A stretch of 64,000 bases of DNA, taken from Siniperca chuatsi (lineage: Eukaryota > Chordata > Actinopteri > Centrarchiformes > Sinipercidae). Positions 53,801 through 63,520 of the stretch are shown here, piece after piece. Position 1 is the stretch's first letter. Each line of letters opens with the position of its first letter. The notes beneath the pieces were generated by a model. That model searched no databases and was not told the DNA's origin. It worked only from the letters and a program-made list of their open reading frames with translations. The stretch is from contig NC_058046.1 of assembly GCF_020085105.1 (NCBI RefSeq), forward strand, positions 10,128,175 through 10,192,174, in the 5' to 3' direction. The position numbers were made by a program, and so were the translations under genes.

Positions 53801-55303
53801 AAGCATCTTAGCTATATATTTTTTTTATCATTTAAACTTGTCTCCTCTTCTTATATTCAAGCAATAGTATTTTGTGGTTGTGTTGGGGATAGTTTGTTTA
53901 TTCAGATAATTTGAATAGCACTGGTACTTCTGTCATACAGGCCTTTTTCACTGCAGACATTGTTTACTTGTCATAGCATGAAATATCCATCCATCCATCC
54001 ATTTTCTACCGCTTGGTCCCCGTTAGGGGGTCGCGGGTGACTGGAGCCTATCCCAGTGACTTCGGGCCTTAGGCAGGGCACACCCTGGACAGTGGCCAAC
54101 TCGTCGCAGGGCGAACACAGACACAGACAAGGACAGACAACCATTCACTCACACATTCATTCAATACGGGCAATTTAGAGTTATCAATTAACCTACACAT
54201 GCATGTCTTTGGACGGTGGGAGGAAGCCGGAGAACCCGGAGAGAACCCACGGTAACACGGGAGGACATGCAGACTCCACCCAGAGAGATTGTGTGATGTT
54301 GGTCGGTCCGGGAATCGAACCCACGAACCCACGATCTCCTTATTGGGAGGCAGGAGCTGTAGCCGCTCTGCCACCGTGCACCCCAGCATGAAATATATAT
54401 ATATATATATATAATTTTTAACATGGTTAAAATGGTTGCATTCTATTTAGGTGTTAAAAAGTGTGGCTTACTGGGACACTTGGATGGAATGGAGCCATCT
54501 TCAGTGTTATTAATTACACCTATGCTTTTCCTTCTGTGACAAGTCTAAATGTCTGAAAAAGTATAGAGGGTCTGCAAACACTCATATCATTCCAGGCTCC
54601 ATCCAGTTTGGTAGCTGACTGCAGAGGGGACGACAGCAGGAAGGTCTTCTCTGATGTTCACCTGGAGGCCAAGGCAGATAACAGCACCATCTCTGACTCA
54701 TCCATCAGCAATGCCTCCTACCCCCTTACACAGCCCGCCCAGAGGCAACGGCGTCTCAACTCCACCAGCAACCTGCGGCGCTCGCGCTTCACAGGGCCTT
54801 GCTTTGGCCTGCTTTCCGGGACGGCAGACCCAACGAAGGTCTCCGGGGTTCCTCATGCCCAGGGCTCCCCATCAGAACACAGCTCTGGCTCCTCTTCCTC
54901 CACCCAGTGTCAGATTGAGAGTGGCCAGACCGGAAAGAGGCGTGAGTTCCCAGGCGAGGGCGATCACATCAGCGTGCCAGTGTTTGCCATCTCTGAGGAG
55001 GAGGACCGGCAGCCTCTGGTCTCAGCTGAGCACCTGGACCAGACCTCTGCCTCCGCCCTGCTGAATGGATTGGTTAGGGGGACATATGAGGGGAAGAGGC
55101 CTGCCGTTGGAAGCACCAGCCTCAGCCCCCAGAGCCAGAGGGCCAGACCAGAGTGCAGGCCTTGGGGGAGCCAGGTGTCAGGAGGGGTTGGCCCACTCCC
55201 TTCCAATGCACTCACCACCATGACCAAGTCAAACACAGTCAGTAGCAGCCAGCCGTCTCTCAGTCAGTCCATAGTGCTGTGCAGTGTGACCAACCAGATG
55301 TGA
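32939..55303 (+). CDS. Unnamed CUB-domain single-pass transmembrane protein (8 exons)
   Basis: Exons: 32939-33019, 42292-43268, 43684-43734, 46167-46218, 47444-47567, 48990-49132, 52984-53226, 54596-55303. Splice sites and phases agree throughout, giving 792 residues. Order of parts: signal peptide (1 to about 25), CUB-like domain (32 to about 309) interrupted by a long low-complexity insert, transmembrane helix (about 330-352), and a cytoplasmic tail (353-792). The tail is Ser/Thr/Pro-rich with the islands WSVRTFQDFLSPLPQLHKKW and ISVPVFAISEEEDRQPLVS. Likely a cell-surface type I protein. I cannot name an orthologue or ligand, and no enzymatic motif is visible. It lies between GOLGA3 and CHFR on the opposite strand. 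The only long uninterrupted frames are exon 2 and the last exon, so a naive ORF search would split this gene. Confidence 0.85.
35788..36000. repeat. hAT-like miniature element relic
   Basis: CAAGGGATGTCCTGATCAAG followed by GATCTGAGTCC and GATATCTGCCAATACC resembles the left end of a fish hAT-type element (CAGGG-GTGTCCCGATC). The right end is not found. It may have been broken by later changes, including the fold-back element inserted 200 bp downstream. Confidence 0.35.
36207..36815. mobile_element. Fold-back DNA transposon with 9-bp target duplication (MULE-like)
   Basis: Starts TAGCCCCAGTTTGTGCCTCT and ends AGAGGCACACACTTGGGCTA. The two ends form imperfect inverted repeats of roughly 190 bp (about 36207-36395 and 36630-36815). 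A 9-bp direct duplication AGTCAGTGC lies at 36198-36206 and 36816-36824. Long terminal inverted repeats plus a 9-bp duplication fit Mutator-like elements. No transposase is present. The 161- and 66-codon frames inside are chance. It lies in the first intron of the CUB gene. Confidence 0.8.
38728..38801. repeat. (TG)n microsatellite
   Basis: About 74 bp of TG repeats, interrupted once by TTTG. Likely length-polymorphic. Confidence 0.95.
39978..39999. repeat. Poly(T) tract
   Basis: A run of about 20 T residues in the first intron of the CUB gene. It could be the tail of an inserted retroelement in antisense, but no element is recognisable next to it. Confidence 0.7.
42292..43268 (+). CDS. CUB gene exon 2, interrupted CUB domain and transmembrane segment
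   Basis: Starts after a TTGCAG acceptor. The first CUB half has C32-G, LILSPGFPYNYSSGTHCVWQ (C60) and LEIFDFDVFESHD. The second half resumes at C248 (ACPHDVLYISD), with RFCG at C266 and GRGFALLFHYHN. The four cysteines and flanking strands match a CUB fold. About 160 residues between them (88-246) form an acidic patch (FEEEEADEE) and a Ser/Pro-rich run (LPSPPPPSLLLLP). Candidate N-glycosylation sites are NYS and NLT. The exon ends in a hydrophobic helix, LLAAVSGAAFFAMILTSALC, at about 330-352. The donor is GTAACA in phase 2. Confidence 0.88.
43684..55303 (+). CDS. CUB gene cytoplasmic-tail exons 3-8
   Basis: Exons 3 and 4 are short and basic (TEYKLKSSHKGQKSATRSKL). Exons 5 and 6 contain acidic segments (VSELQLMAENQTN; LTELDLGADEVFIVSS). 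Exon 7 has GCARPRAWSVRTFQDFLSPL and a Trp/Cys patch. The last exon, 54596-55303, encodes 235 residues ending VLCSVTNQM with a TGA stop. All junctions keep phase (2, 2, 0, 1, 0, 0). I recognise no known signalling domain. The length and Ser content suggest a phosphorylated adaptor tail (inference). Confidence 0.82.
43907..44470 (+). repeat. Dispersed repeat copy 1 (GTTAGCATGCTAAC type)
   Basis: Contains AATATCTCAACAAATACT, GGATTGCCATGAAATATGGT, CAGCCTCAGCTGTACTTTGT and AGCAAATGTTAGCATGCTAA, ending with an ACAGAGCC block. It is homologous in the same order and orientation to 49267-49840. It lies in an intron of the CUB gene. This is a non-coding family common in percomorph fish; the class is unknown to me. 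Confidence 0.75.
46770..47160 (+). repeat. TTAAAGGGGAACTCCACC-type interspersed repeat
   Basis: Begins TTAAAGGGGAACTCCACCAA and includes CAAGTGATGTCACATGAGTT and GCATTGTGGGTAATGTAGGT. I recognise these phrases as high-copy sequence in percomorph genomes. The TTAA at the left edge may be a target site, but no terminal inverted repeat is obvious. Confidence 0.5.
49267..49840 (+). repeat. Dispersed repeat copy 2 (GTTAGCATGCTAAC type)
   Basis: Starts with a GGTCGGTCGGTCC run, then CCACTTTGGTCCAGACTGAA, ATATCTCAACAACTATTGAA, CAGCCTCAGCTGTACTTTGT and AGCAAATGTTAGCATGCTAA. It is more complete at the left than copy 1, with the same orientation, and sits in another intron of the same gene. Confidence 0.75.
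51595..51960 (+). repeat. TTAAAGGTGGGGTATGCG-type interspersed repeat
   Basis: Begins TTAAAGGTGGGGTATGCGTT and includes AACTCTCCTGCTACTATAGC. The 66-codon frame at 51687-51887 lies inside it and is not a gene. The right boundary is approximate. Confidence 0.45.
52982..52986 (+). other. NAGNAG tandem acceptor
   Basis: The acceptor of exon 7 reads TTAG CAG CGG. Use of the first AG includes a Gln codon (HTQRERF); use of the second removes it. Both keep frame, so two isoforms differing by one residue are possible. Confidence 0.5.
53398..53590 (+). repeat. TTAAAGGGTCATTTCACC-type interspersed repeat
   Basis: Begins TTAAAGGGTCATTTCACCAA, followed by AGTACAAAAAACACTGACTT and CCACATATTACTGAGGTGGA. 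It lies in the last intron of the CUB gene. Another start of the TTAAAGGG form in this window. The right boundary is approximate. Confidence 0.45.
53987..54384 (-). repeat. tRNA-headed SINE with (GGAT)n tail and target duplication
   Basis: The minus strand starts GGGGTGCACGGTGGCAGAGC (box A), then GTTCGTGGGTTCGATTCCC (box B), a body with GCATGTAGGTTAATTGATAA, and ends in (GGAT)n. The duplication AGCATGAAATAT lies at 53975-53986 and 54385-54396. The body resembles the widespread fish sequence ATCCATCCATTTTCTACCGC, whose tail is LINE-like. It lies in the last intron of the CUB gene. Confidence 0.82.
54397..54413. repeat. (AT)n tract
   Basis: A short AT run directly beside the SINE target duplication. 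Confidence 0.7.
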
Positions 55304-56100
55304 CCAGACGGGCTTTAAGTTGGTAAAAAGAGCAGGGACTCTGGTGGGCCAGTTGTGCATTTCTGAACTCTGTTAGTGCCACTTTGTGAAATATATAACC
55401 TATAATCTTTAATTTCTGAAATCAACTTTTTCAAAATGATTACTACATATACTGTAGCGAACTGCTGGCAAATATATTGTTCTCACTCTAGTTTTTTTCT
55501 ATTTTTATAAAGTTGTGTTTGGACAAAGATGGAATAATATGCTGCTTACTATGCCAAGGCACTGACTGCTGTGGTATTGTGTTTAAAAAAGATGACTGAT
55601 TGCAAACATGAACAAAAAAGTATTTTCTGAGTGAGTACTCCGTAAGCCCCAAATTTTAAGGGCACTTTTTAATCAGATTTATTAACCAGTTTGATGCTAT
55701 TCCATCAGTTTTAATACTCCAACCATTGCACTTTGCTTTCAATAGCTCATTCATTGTGGATTTTGCGCTGCCTTGTGCCATCTTTCTTTTTCCTTGATGT
55801 GGTTCTTCATGTGGTTATTTTTTTAGCACAGGCTCATAAATGCTTATACAATTACCTATTACCCAAAAGTTTTGTGCAGAGCATAGACCGTACATTAATG
55901 TTGATGTTGCAACAATGTATGCATACAGTATGTACTCCTAAGGCTCATACTGCATTATAAAAGGGAAATCAAAATAAAGTAAAAGCATATAGAGTACTAA
56001 TATACACTATTATGTAGTATAAAAGAGAGAACTAGCTCTCACAATAGTATTTAAATGAGTTATGAATTGATGTAATGTTTTAATAAAGGCTATGTCATGC
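55304..56100 (+). terminator. CUB gene 3' UTR and poly(A) signals
   Basis: Two AATAAA hexamers on the plus strand, at 55973-55978 and 56092-56097, follow the stop codon. Either would give a 3' UTR of 0.7-0.8 kb. Confidence 0.6.
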
Positions 56101-59100
56101 ACATGTTGTGTCCTTGATCTGATGCAAGATGTTACACGATCGGTAGGAACCTCAAACAAACTTGGGAAAAAACTAGAAGCAGAAGTCAGGATCTTGTTCT
56201 GATCTTTCATCTAACTTTGGCATTTCTGATCCAGCACCTGTAAAGATTTTTTGGATGCGCACCCTTCACACTGAGCTGGTCTTCAGCAAAATTGAAAACA
56301 CAAATTCCAAGGAAGCCATTTGAAATAAATGGACAGAAATTTGAGAAAAAAAAATAGGGCTAGAGTCTATTTACTTGAACACTACTTACAATACATCTAC
56401 TCCTTCTCCCTCATTGAAAAGTCCAGAGAGTATAAATATGCAAATGTTTTTATTTAACTGCCAGATACAAGATGTCTTCTCCTTCACTAAAAACTCCATT
56501 CTTTGTGTGTCGGAGGTTTCAGGTTTCCATCACACGTGTGTACGTTGCATTTTGGACCACAATTTGCTTCTCAGCTAGTGAGGTCACAAAATCCTGCTCG
56601 TACCTACACGTCTTAAAGCGAACACAGAAACTTTCCACCGTCAGCAGATGAAAGTGAAAACAGCGTTTCAGTGTCAAGCAAAAACAAATTCTGCACAGTG
56701 AAGCTTAAACATCCAAGTGAAGTAACAATAAGCAAAACATTTTTAAGTGGACAGTGATTTTTATGGTATTGACAATAGCAAGTCAGTTTCTACAGACAGC
56801 TATATCAGTCTTTTAATTTGTTCAGATTAATAGGCAAATCACAGACAATTTCAGCATTACTAATACAATATACAGGGTAAAGAGGCATTTATCAAACATA
56901 TTTATTAACCTCACAAATTTTTTGCATGTGTCTAGTGCTGCTCTATAGGTTTAACTAGAAGTTGATTATAGTCTAGACTAACTGTTCAAATAGTGCATTG
57001 CATACAAAGTTTACAGGCATCAGTAAGGACTTCCATCCCTCATACTGAGAGAGGCGTGCCCGGCTTCAAACTGATGACGATGTGAATGTGACTGATGCCT
57101 GTTCAGTCTCCCATATTCTTGGGAGCTGTGATGAGGTAGAATGAAACCTGCCTCTTCCATACTGCTGAGCAGCCTGGTCCAGACGTTTGCACACAAAGTG
57201 AGTAAATAGTCGCCTTAGTATACAACATAACATACCCCCCACCCCCAACCCAGGGAGAATGCAAAGCACTCCTCCAAAGCCTCTTTAATACTAGTTCCTG
57301 ATTGGAGCGGCTTTGGACTGTTGTTGGCTTAGGGTGCCCAGATCTCCAGTAGGGAATAATTAAAACTCAGCCACTGATGGGGGAATCGACCGGGTTTGTG
57401 CTGAGGGCCTGAGCTGCTAAGGAATGCCAGTGTAGCCCCACCATGTCTTCAGGGGTAAAATAAAATAAAATAATAAAAAACACCTGAACCACCTTGCTAA
57501 CACCACAAACTAACTCAAATTAAGGAGCTTGGGCAAAGGCCAGGAGTGCCCATGTACAATCCCATTTTGCTACCAACATTTACAATGAAAATATGAAGAG
57601 CTACATTCCAAAACAACACATGCTGTATCCATATTCACTATGGCTAATGTTACCTATACTATATATCAAAAATGCACATAATGTCCTAAATCCAGCAAAA
57701 CCATCAAAGATATCCCCCCCCCCTCCTGATGATGTACATGTCATTTTGGAATGAAACTCTTCATATGTTTACAAATCAGATATTATGAGCCAGAATATTG
57801 ACATCTCATATGCTGAATAAAGGCAGCTCTTCAAGGATGTTGGGCTCCTATCATAACCTTGTAGATTTAAAAAGAAGCCTTTTCATTTGTGTGAGGCAAG
57901 TTATGTGCAAATATCCTCATAAGTTGTACAGTATAAACACATCTAGCAAACATTTTTAGACATATTTAGTATATATTCTTCTAAATCAATTGAAAAACTA
58001 AGAACCAGCATTTATGTGAAATCACACAATCTACTGGATGCAAGCTAAGGCCTGCTTTTAACATTTTCTACTTTATCTACCAGCATTTTTCTACACACTA
58101 ATAGTAATAATAGTGAACCTACAAAAAAAAGGAAACATCAAGACTATTACATCATTCTCGTATTCCAATATATAAGGCCTCTTGAAACTAATGTCTGAAT
58201 GTTCTTATTTGACTGGGCTAAATAAGTCCAAAAGAAGAAGCAGGCTGATTTGTCAATTTCTTCAATAGTAGCTGTGCATGTTTGCATGATCGGGACTTAC
58301 TGACACTTGGGTGATAGTCATAAATGAGGGGTCATCAGATTCAACATGATTGTTTAGTGACAGCTTTTACATGTTGACAGAAATTTTTTAACCCCCAGAC
58401 ATGGCTAACCTGCAATTTATAAAAAACAACAAAACAACAAAACAGCAGCTTTGTGTACCTGAGGAACCAGAGAAAATCCAACTAATATCTCCAAAACATT
58501 AACAGAAAAATCTACTGTCTGAATAAACCTCTATCAAAATTCTTGCAAGGTAAGCGATAACATATATAATGGAAACACAATGACAACAGAACATACTGTT
58601 GTATTGGCAAGATTCTCTAAACTGTTGGTTCTGCAAGTGCATCCTGCAAAACTCTGCATATGAAAATTGAAACTCTATGGGCCAATGGCACTAAAAGCAA
58701 CATCACCATCAGCATATTTAACCATTACTGGTTGCCTGGAGGGCAGACTCTCAGGAGTCTACATGGAGTAACTGTGCATTTCATCACAGCTTAGCCCTTA
58801 CTACAAGGCTCTGAGAAAGCGTCCCTTCTAGACTACTTGGAGATGATTATCCAGAGCAAAGCATACAACAGAGGCCCCTGTGCCCTCTGACAGCATTACA
58901 ACACATTGATCCCTTTCCCAGTCCCATACAAATATCACATGGGATTATGAATCTACCCTAGTACATATGCAGGGCTTTGATGTGGCTTTTTGCCCTTGTC
59001 TGGGAACACAGTAATGCCCTGGCGAAACAAGTAAAGTCCCTCAGAGGTAAGACATTTACACGTCATAATATAGTTTAAAGATTTGATCTTGGGAACAGCT

Positions 59101-59854
59101 TGTTTTTTGGCCCAAAATGGTGCTACAGAGTATTACTATTACAGTAATAATAATCACTTTACTGTGGTACAGATGTTTTCATCTGCATTATGTTGTAGGA
59201 AGCCCTGGATTCTCAACTCAGCATTTCTTAAGACTGTCATAAGACTGTTAAAATACATCACAATTAAAGAAGGTAAATATAAATCATTGAGGGTTTTTTG
59301 AGCCTCAATTACCAAGGCTGGAGGAGGACATAATGTAAAACATGCTCACCAACAAGTGTAAGCGTACATAAATGGCCTTAATCCATACAGATTGCCTCAC
59401 TCGCTCTTAATCTGAGAAAACCAACATTTTTGTCACATAGGCTGGAGGACATATCAGGAAGCATTATTAACAAATAACAAATAAATTACTCTGGTGGTTG
59501 GTTACCTGGTAGACTAGACGAATGCATGAGCTACAGCCAAAAATGATCTAAATTTAAATGGTGGCTGGTGTTAAATGCCCTCACAGGTCTTAACTCTAAA
59601 AACCACCTTAAACCTTTAGTAAACATTGAACTTTAATGATATTGTGCATAGCATTATTTCACACAGCCCTGTGTCAAGACAGACACTGGTCACTACTGTA
59701 AATGGATACTAATAGTAAATTCTGCATTAGGTTATTGCATAACATCTGGAAGGCAGTTAGCTATAATGGACACAACAAAACTTATGAAGGTCGTGTCTAC
59801 GAGATGCTCAGTTATCTACATTTGACACGTAAAGAAACAAACCACTCTGCTCCT
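56101..59854 (-). other. Region between convergent genes, probably including the CHFR 3' UTR
   Basis: About 3.7 kb of AT-rich sequence with no recognisable gene. Minus-strand AATAAA occurs at 56906-56901 and 56456-56451, and ATTAAA near 57288, so the CHFR 3' UTR could be long, but I cannot fix its end. Confidence 0.45.
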
Positions 59855-60706
59855 TCAGCTCTTGAAACGTGTCTGCTCACATATGTGGTTGAATTTCCTG
59901 AAATGAAAATAAAGACAAGAAACCACATACATTAAGAGCTGCATGTAAAAACACAAAACCAAAGCATCTTACACAGGTCTTCAAACAGCAGACATTAGGA
60001 ACTATAGCACCAAGTTTATACAAGGACTCCGTCTAGTGGTAAAATAAGTGAACAACATGCATGGGGTGGACACCCAGTGTCTCACATTTGTCATGTCTGT
60101 TATGACTCAACAACCTGAGGCACAAAAAATGGATGGATGATATCCATACTGCTGGCTTAACATGCTATAAAAAAAAGGTGTGGCTTTTCAAAACAAGTGT
60201 CTATAAATGCTCCGGAATATCATAAATAAATGTTAAGTACAGGTAAAAAACTGCTGCTCTGAATCTATTTTACAACTATGTCATTCCTTTAAACAAAACA
60301 TATTATTAAATGTATATCATGTCAACATTTATAATTTCATTATTATTAATGAAAATTATTATTAAAATTATTATATATATTTTTTTTATTTTTTTAAACT
60401 ACAAATTATGGCTACTGATAAACATATAGTATAGTAGAGATTCAGCAGCAAGACAATGTTAGTTGCAAGCAATATACTGCAACATTTAAACATTTTTGTG
60501 TCACTGCTGCAGAGTCAATGATGCAGTTTCCTTGTCGGTTGAAACTGCATTTCCACCATATAACCCAGAAGGGCAGATAGGCTATCTGAGACTGAATGAG
60601 TTTATGTGGTCCTTTGTATGTAAAAAGACTTACATTGCATGATGTGCCTTCACCTGCGTACGACAGTTGCGTCCCCAGTAACAGTCGGGACGAGATATTA
60701 CAGCAG
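59855..60706 (-). CDS. CHFR: CHFR PBZ zinc-finger exons
   Basis: Exon 60706-60634 encodes AVISRPDCYWGRNCRTQVKA and HHAM, ending in phase 2 before GTAAGT. Exon 59897-59855 encodes KFNHICEQTRFKS and TGA. Together they hold the two cysteines and the two histidines of the PBZ motif. The finger is therefore split by an intron of 736 nt. The 43-nt last exon is too short to find from ORFs. Confidence 0.92.
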
Positions 60707-63520
60707 CTGAGGAAAGAACAACAGATTAAGTTGTTACATGGAAATGACATAAACCATGGTTCCCACACCTTCTTAAACATCAAATGCAAGGACTTTTCAA
60801 GGACTTTCCAGGCCCAATTCCCTCAAATTCATTCACCCAAAACAGAATAATTTGAGTTACAACACAGAAACTAGCAGGCTTTACAGAAGCTCACAGACAA
60901 TTTAAAAGAGAGAGAGACTTGAATGTGTGAACACTTCTCAATTGTACTGTGTTACAGTGAAAAAAAACAACTTCAATTTATATTCTTGCACAAAATATAT
61001 AAATTCAAGCACTTTCAGTGACCTATGTCTATTTTCAAACATAAACATTTAGAATAAGTAAAAGTCTCATCCTAAAAACAGCCCCTTTTATGTCTAAGTT
61101 GTCTAAAAAGCTGAAATGTCATTAAAATTGGCTGCACAAAAATGATTTTGGTCTGTCTGACCTGGCAGTTCAGATGGAGGGATGGTCTGTCTGTACTTGT
61201 AGGCCAGCTCCTTGAATGCTCGCAGGCCACAGCAGAAGCACAGGATGGCACTTTGAGAGATACGACAATCTGACAGACACAAGGACAGGATATTACCACT
61301 TTTTCTTTTTATATATGACAGCATGGACTCACTCACAGCACAGACAAAGTGGCTAAACTGATAATAATAACAGTGCCCTGGGTTTTGATCTGAAAGCTCA
61401 CCTGACATATAGTAGTTTCCCTGCTGTAAGGCCTGCAAAGACTCCTGGAGCAGATCTCTCCATGACTTCCCTCTGGAGGACAGGTAGTTCTGGTGGAAGG
61501 ATGGAAACATACAAACGAAAGCATCTTAACATCACATGTGACAGTAGCTACAGACATGTATTTCAAGCATCTTACATTCTTAGCATCTTCTTAGTTGATG
61601 CAGTTGACATATGGATAGTCCATCTTACCTGGAGGATCTCTGATTCATAGTTGTTGTTGTTCAGCACACCATCCAGGCATTTGTTTGTCAGATTGAGCTC
61701 TGAAAAACATTTATTTTTTTCAGTGGTGGATTTGAACTACGAAACATTTAGTAAACTACTACAAATAAATTAGCAGTACAAATAAATATCTGAGAAGCTA
61801 TATCGCAGAGAGGATTTTTTAGGGGTTGCAGGTTTGAGTATGAATTCCTGAGCTGCATCTTTGTGGTACAGAGAGCTGAAGTTCATCTCTGCTGCTAAAG
61901 CGCAGGTTTCTCCCACACAATACTGCTGAACTGTGTATGGAGTTTTTAATCTCATACTGTGTCTTGTTAACACATTATTATTACTCAAAGTCGGACACCT
62001 CAAATATGATGCACGGTTAGTGATTACATGTGTACATGTTGTGGAATTAATCTAGATTCTGTGCAGTGCTTGTTGTAAAAGGAAAGCACCAAAATATTTT
62101 CTGCTGTGACCTTTCACACAAATATGCAGGAATATGCTTCATTAGTTTTCCAATCTGCTAAGAAAAAATGTTAGTGGGAAACACAGAGTGCTTAGAACTT
62201 ATGACAAGCATCAAAATTACAGATATTGCATTTGGACACTATTAAGGAATCAGCCCCTTCAATTAAGGTGTACTGTGCCATACAGGTCCAAGCCCACTAC
62301 CCAGCAATAAGCATAACTGGAGATCCCCCTGGGGCTGTTTTGCTGAAACAGATACATACCACTGAATCGAGCCAGACAGCCTTGACACCCAATCCTCTGG
62401 CAACCCCAGTACATATGACAGAAGGGTCGCTGGCACAGCACACCTGCCAACACACAGCATATCATGCATACAAGGTTTATAATGGAGTTTGTGCAACTAT
62501 CTATCCATACATGTGAATGGCTAGCAAAGTTGTACTTTTTTTGTAAAGATTTTTTTTGCCTTTATTTGATAGGAACAGCTGAAGAGAGACAGGAAATATT
62601 AGGGAGAAGGGGGATGACATGCAGAACCAGGGCCGCTGCGGTAAGGACTCAGCCTTGTACACTGGACGTGCGCTATACCAGGTGAGCCACGGGGGCACAA
62701 AGTTATACTTTAAATATCAGCTGATTTTACATGCATTGCACACTTCAAAGTATGTATATTAAGTATGTCTTTATACTGAATAGCCTATTAAGGCATACCG
62801 GCACTGACTGACTTATATTATTTATGAATACTGGTTTCCTATATTAACCTTTTTATTTCACTGTAGTTACATGTAGTTTTCTGAATGACAGCATAATTTT
62901 ATCAGCCACATTACATTACATTTCTGCAGAGGGCCTAACATGCTAAGGGACCACTCACATTGTTGAGCAATAACCTGCTGGCTGTTTAGCTCGGTCCGTC
63001 TGTCTGGCATTGGCTGGAGGCAGCAGGTGCAGATGAGATGGCAGCCCTGAGGGGGGCAGCGGTACTCCTGAGGAGCTGCAGACAGGACAGGAGCAGAAAA
63101 AGGTTGTAGATGGGAGCTAAGTCATGAAGATCTGAATGGTAGGCAGGAGGATCTTCACAGTTGTGGTAAAGTGGGCTTTCAGATGCATGTTCCAATTACA
63201 GAACACACTGTAATTCTTGCACATTGTTTTTTGTATTAGGATAATAACAGAATGTTGTTCCCTGCAATTTGCCATTGAGTAAAAAGTAACTACTGATTTT
63301 CCTACCTAATCTACACTCACCTGAGGGGATTTCAGAGGATGTTGAGGGCTGCTCCCCTGTGGGCTTTGCAGACCACTCCTCAGTTGCTGGTTTGGATGGA
63401 GCAGGTATAGGAGGTGGAGGTGGCAGACCAGGGAGCCAGTAGTTTGAACCTGTAGCAAACAGCACCTGACTGACCTCCATCCTGTAGCCAGGACACTGTC
63501 TGCACATCACTAGAGGCTGA
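59855..63520 (-). CDS. CHFR: CHFR, checkpoint E3 ubiquitin ligase, C-terminal part (8 exons)
   Basis: Exons, 5' to 3': 63520-63321, 63075-62959, 62443-62360, 61699-61629, 61489-61402, 61269-61162, 60706-60634, 59897-59855. Phases agree, giving about 260 C-terminal residues of an expected total of about 650. The cysteine-rich region has MCRQCPGYR, CHLICTCCLQPMPDRR, VLCQRPFCHMYWGC, GCQGCLARFSELNL, NKCLDGVLNNNNYESEILQ and LCFCCGLRAFKELAYKYRQT. The last two exons encode a PBZ poly(ADP-ribose)-binding zinc finger (RPDCYWGRNCRTQVK...FNHIC). Family role: RING E3 ligase that delays mitotic entry under stress, binding poly(ADP-ribose) and targeting mitotic kinases. The FHA and RING exons are not in this window, so the gene is cut by the right edge. 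It follows GOLGA3 as in human, apart from the CUB gene between them. Confidence 0.95.
62539..62697 (-). repeat. tRNA-derived SINE with target duplication
   Basis: The minus strand begins GTGCCCCCGTGGCTCACCTG, contains GGCTGAGTCCTTACC and a box B-like CTGGTTCTG, and ends ATCAAATAAAGGCAAAAA. An imperfect 14-bp duplication lies at 62525-62538 and 62698-62711 (CAAAGTTGTACTTT and CAAAGTTATACTTT). It lies in a CHFR intron and belongs to the same family as the copies at 9.2 and 28.7 kb. Confidence 0.82.

Noticed and set aside
57066..57269. 67-codon minus-strand frame between the convergent genes
   Set aside because: No start context, splice sites or recognisable sequence; probably 3' UTR or spacer.
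59702..59935. 77-codon plus-strand frame
   Set aside because: It overlaps the last CHFR coding exon in antisense and shows nothing protein-like.
60027..60037. Third CTCF-like motif (CCGTCTAGTGG)
   Set aside because: One core position departs from the consensus (C where G or T is expected), so it was not listed as a site.
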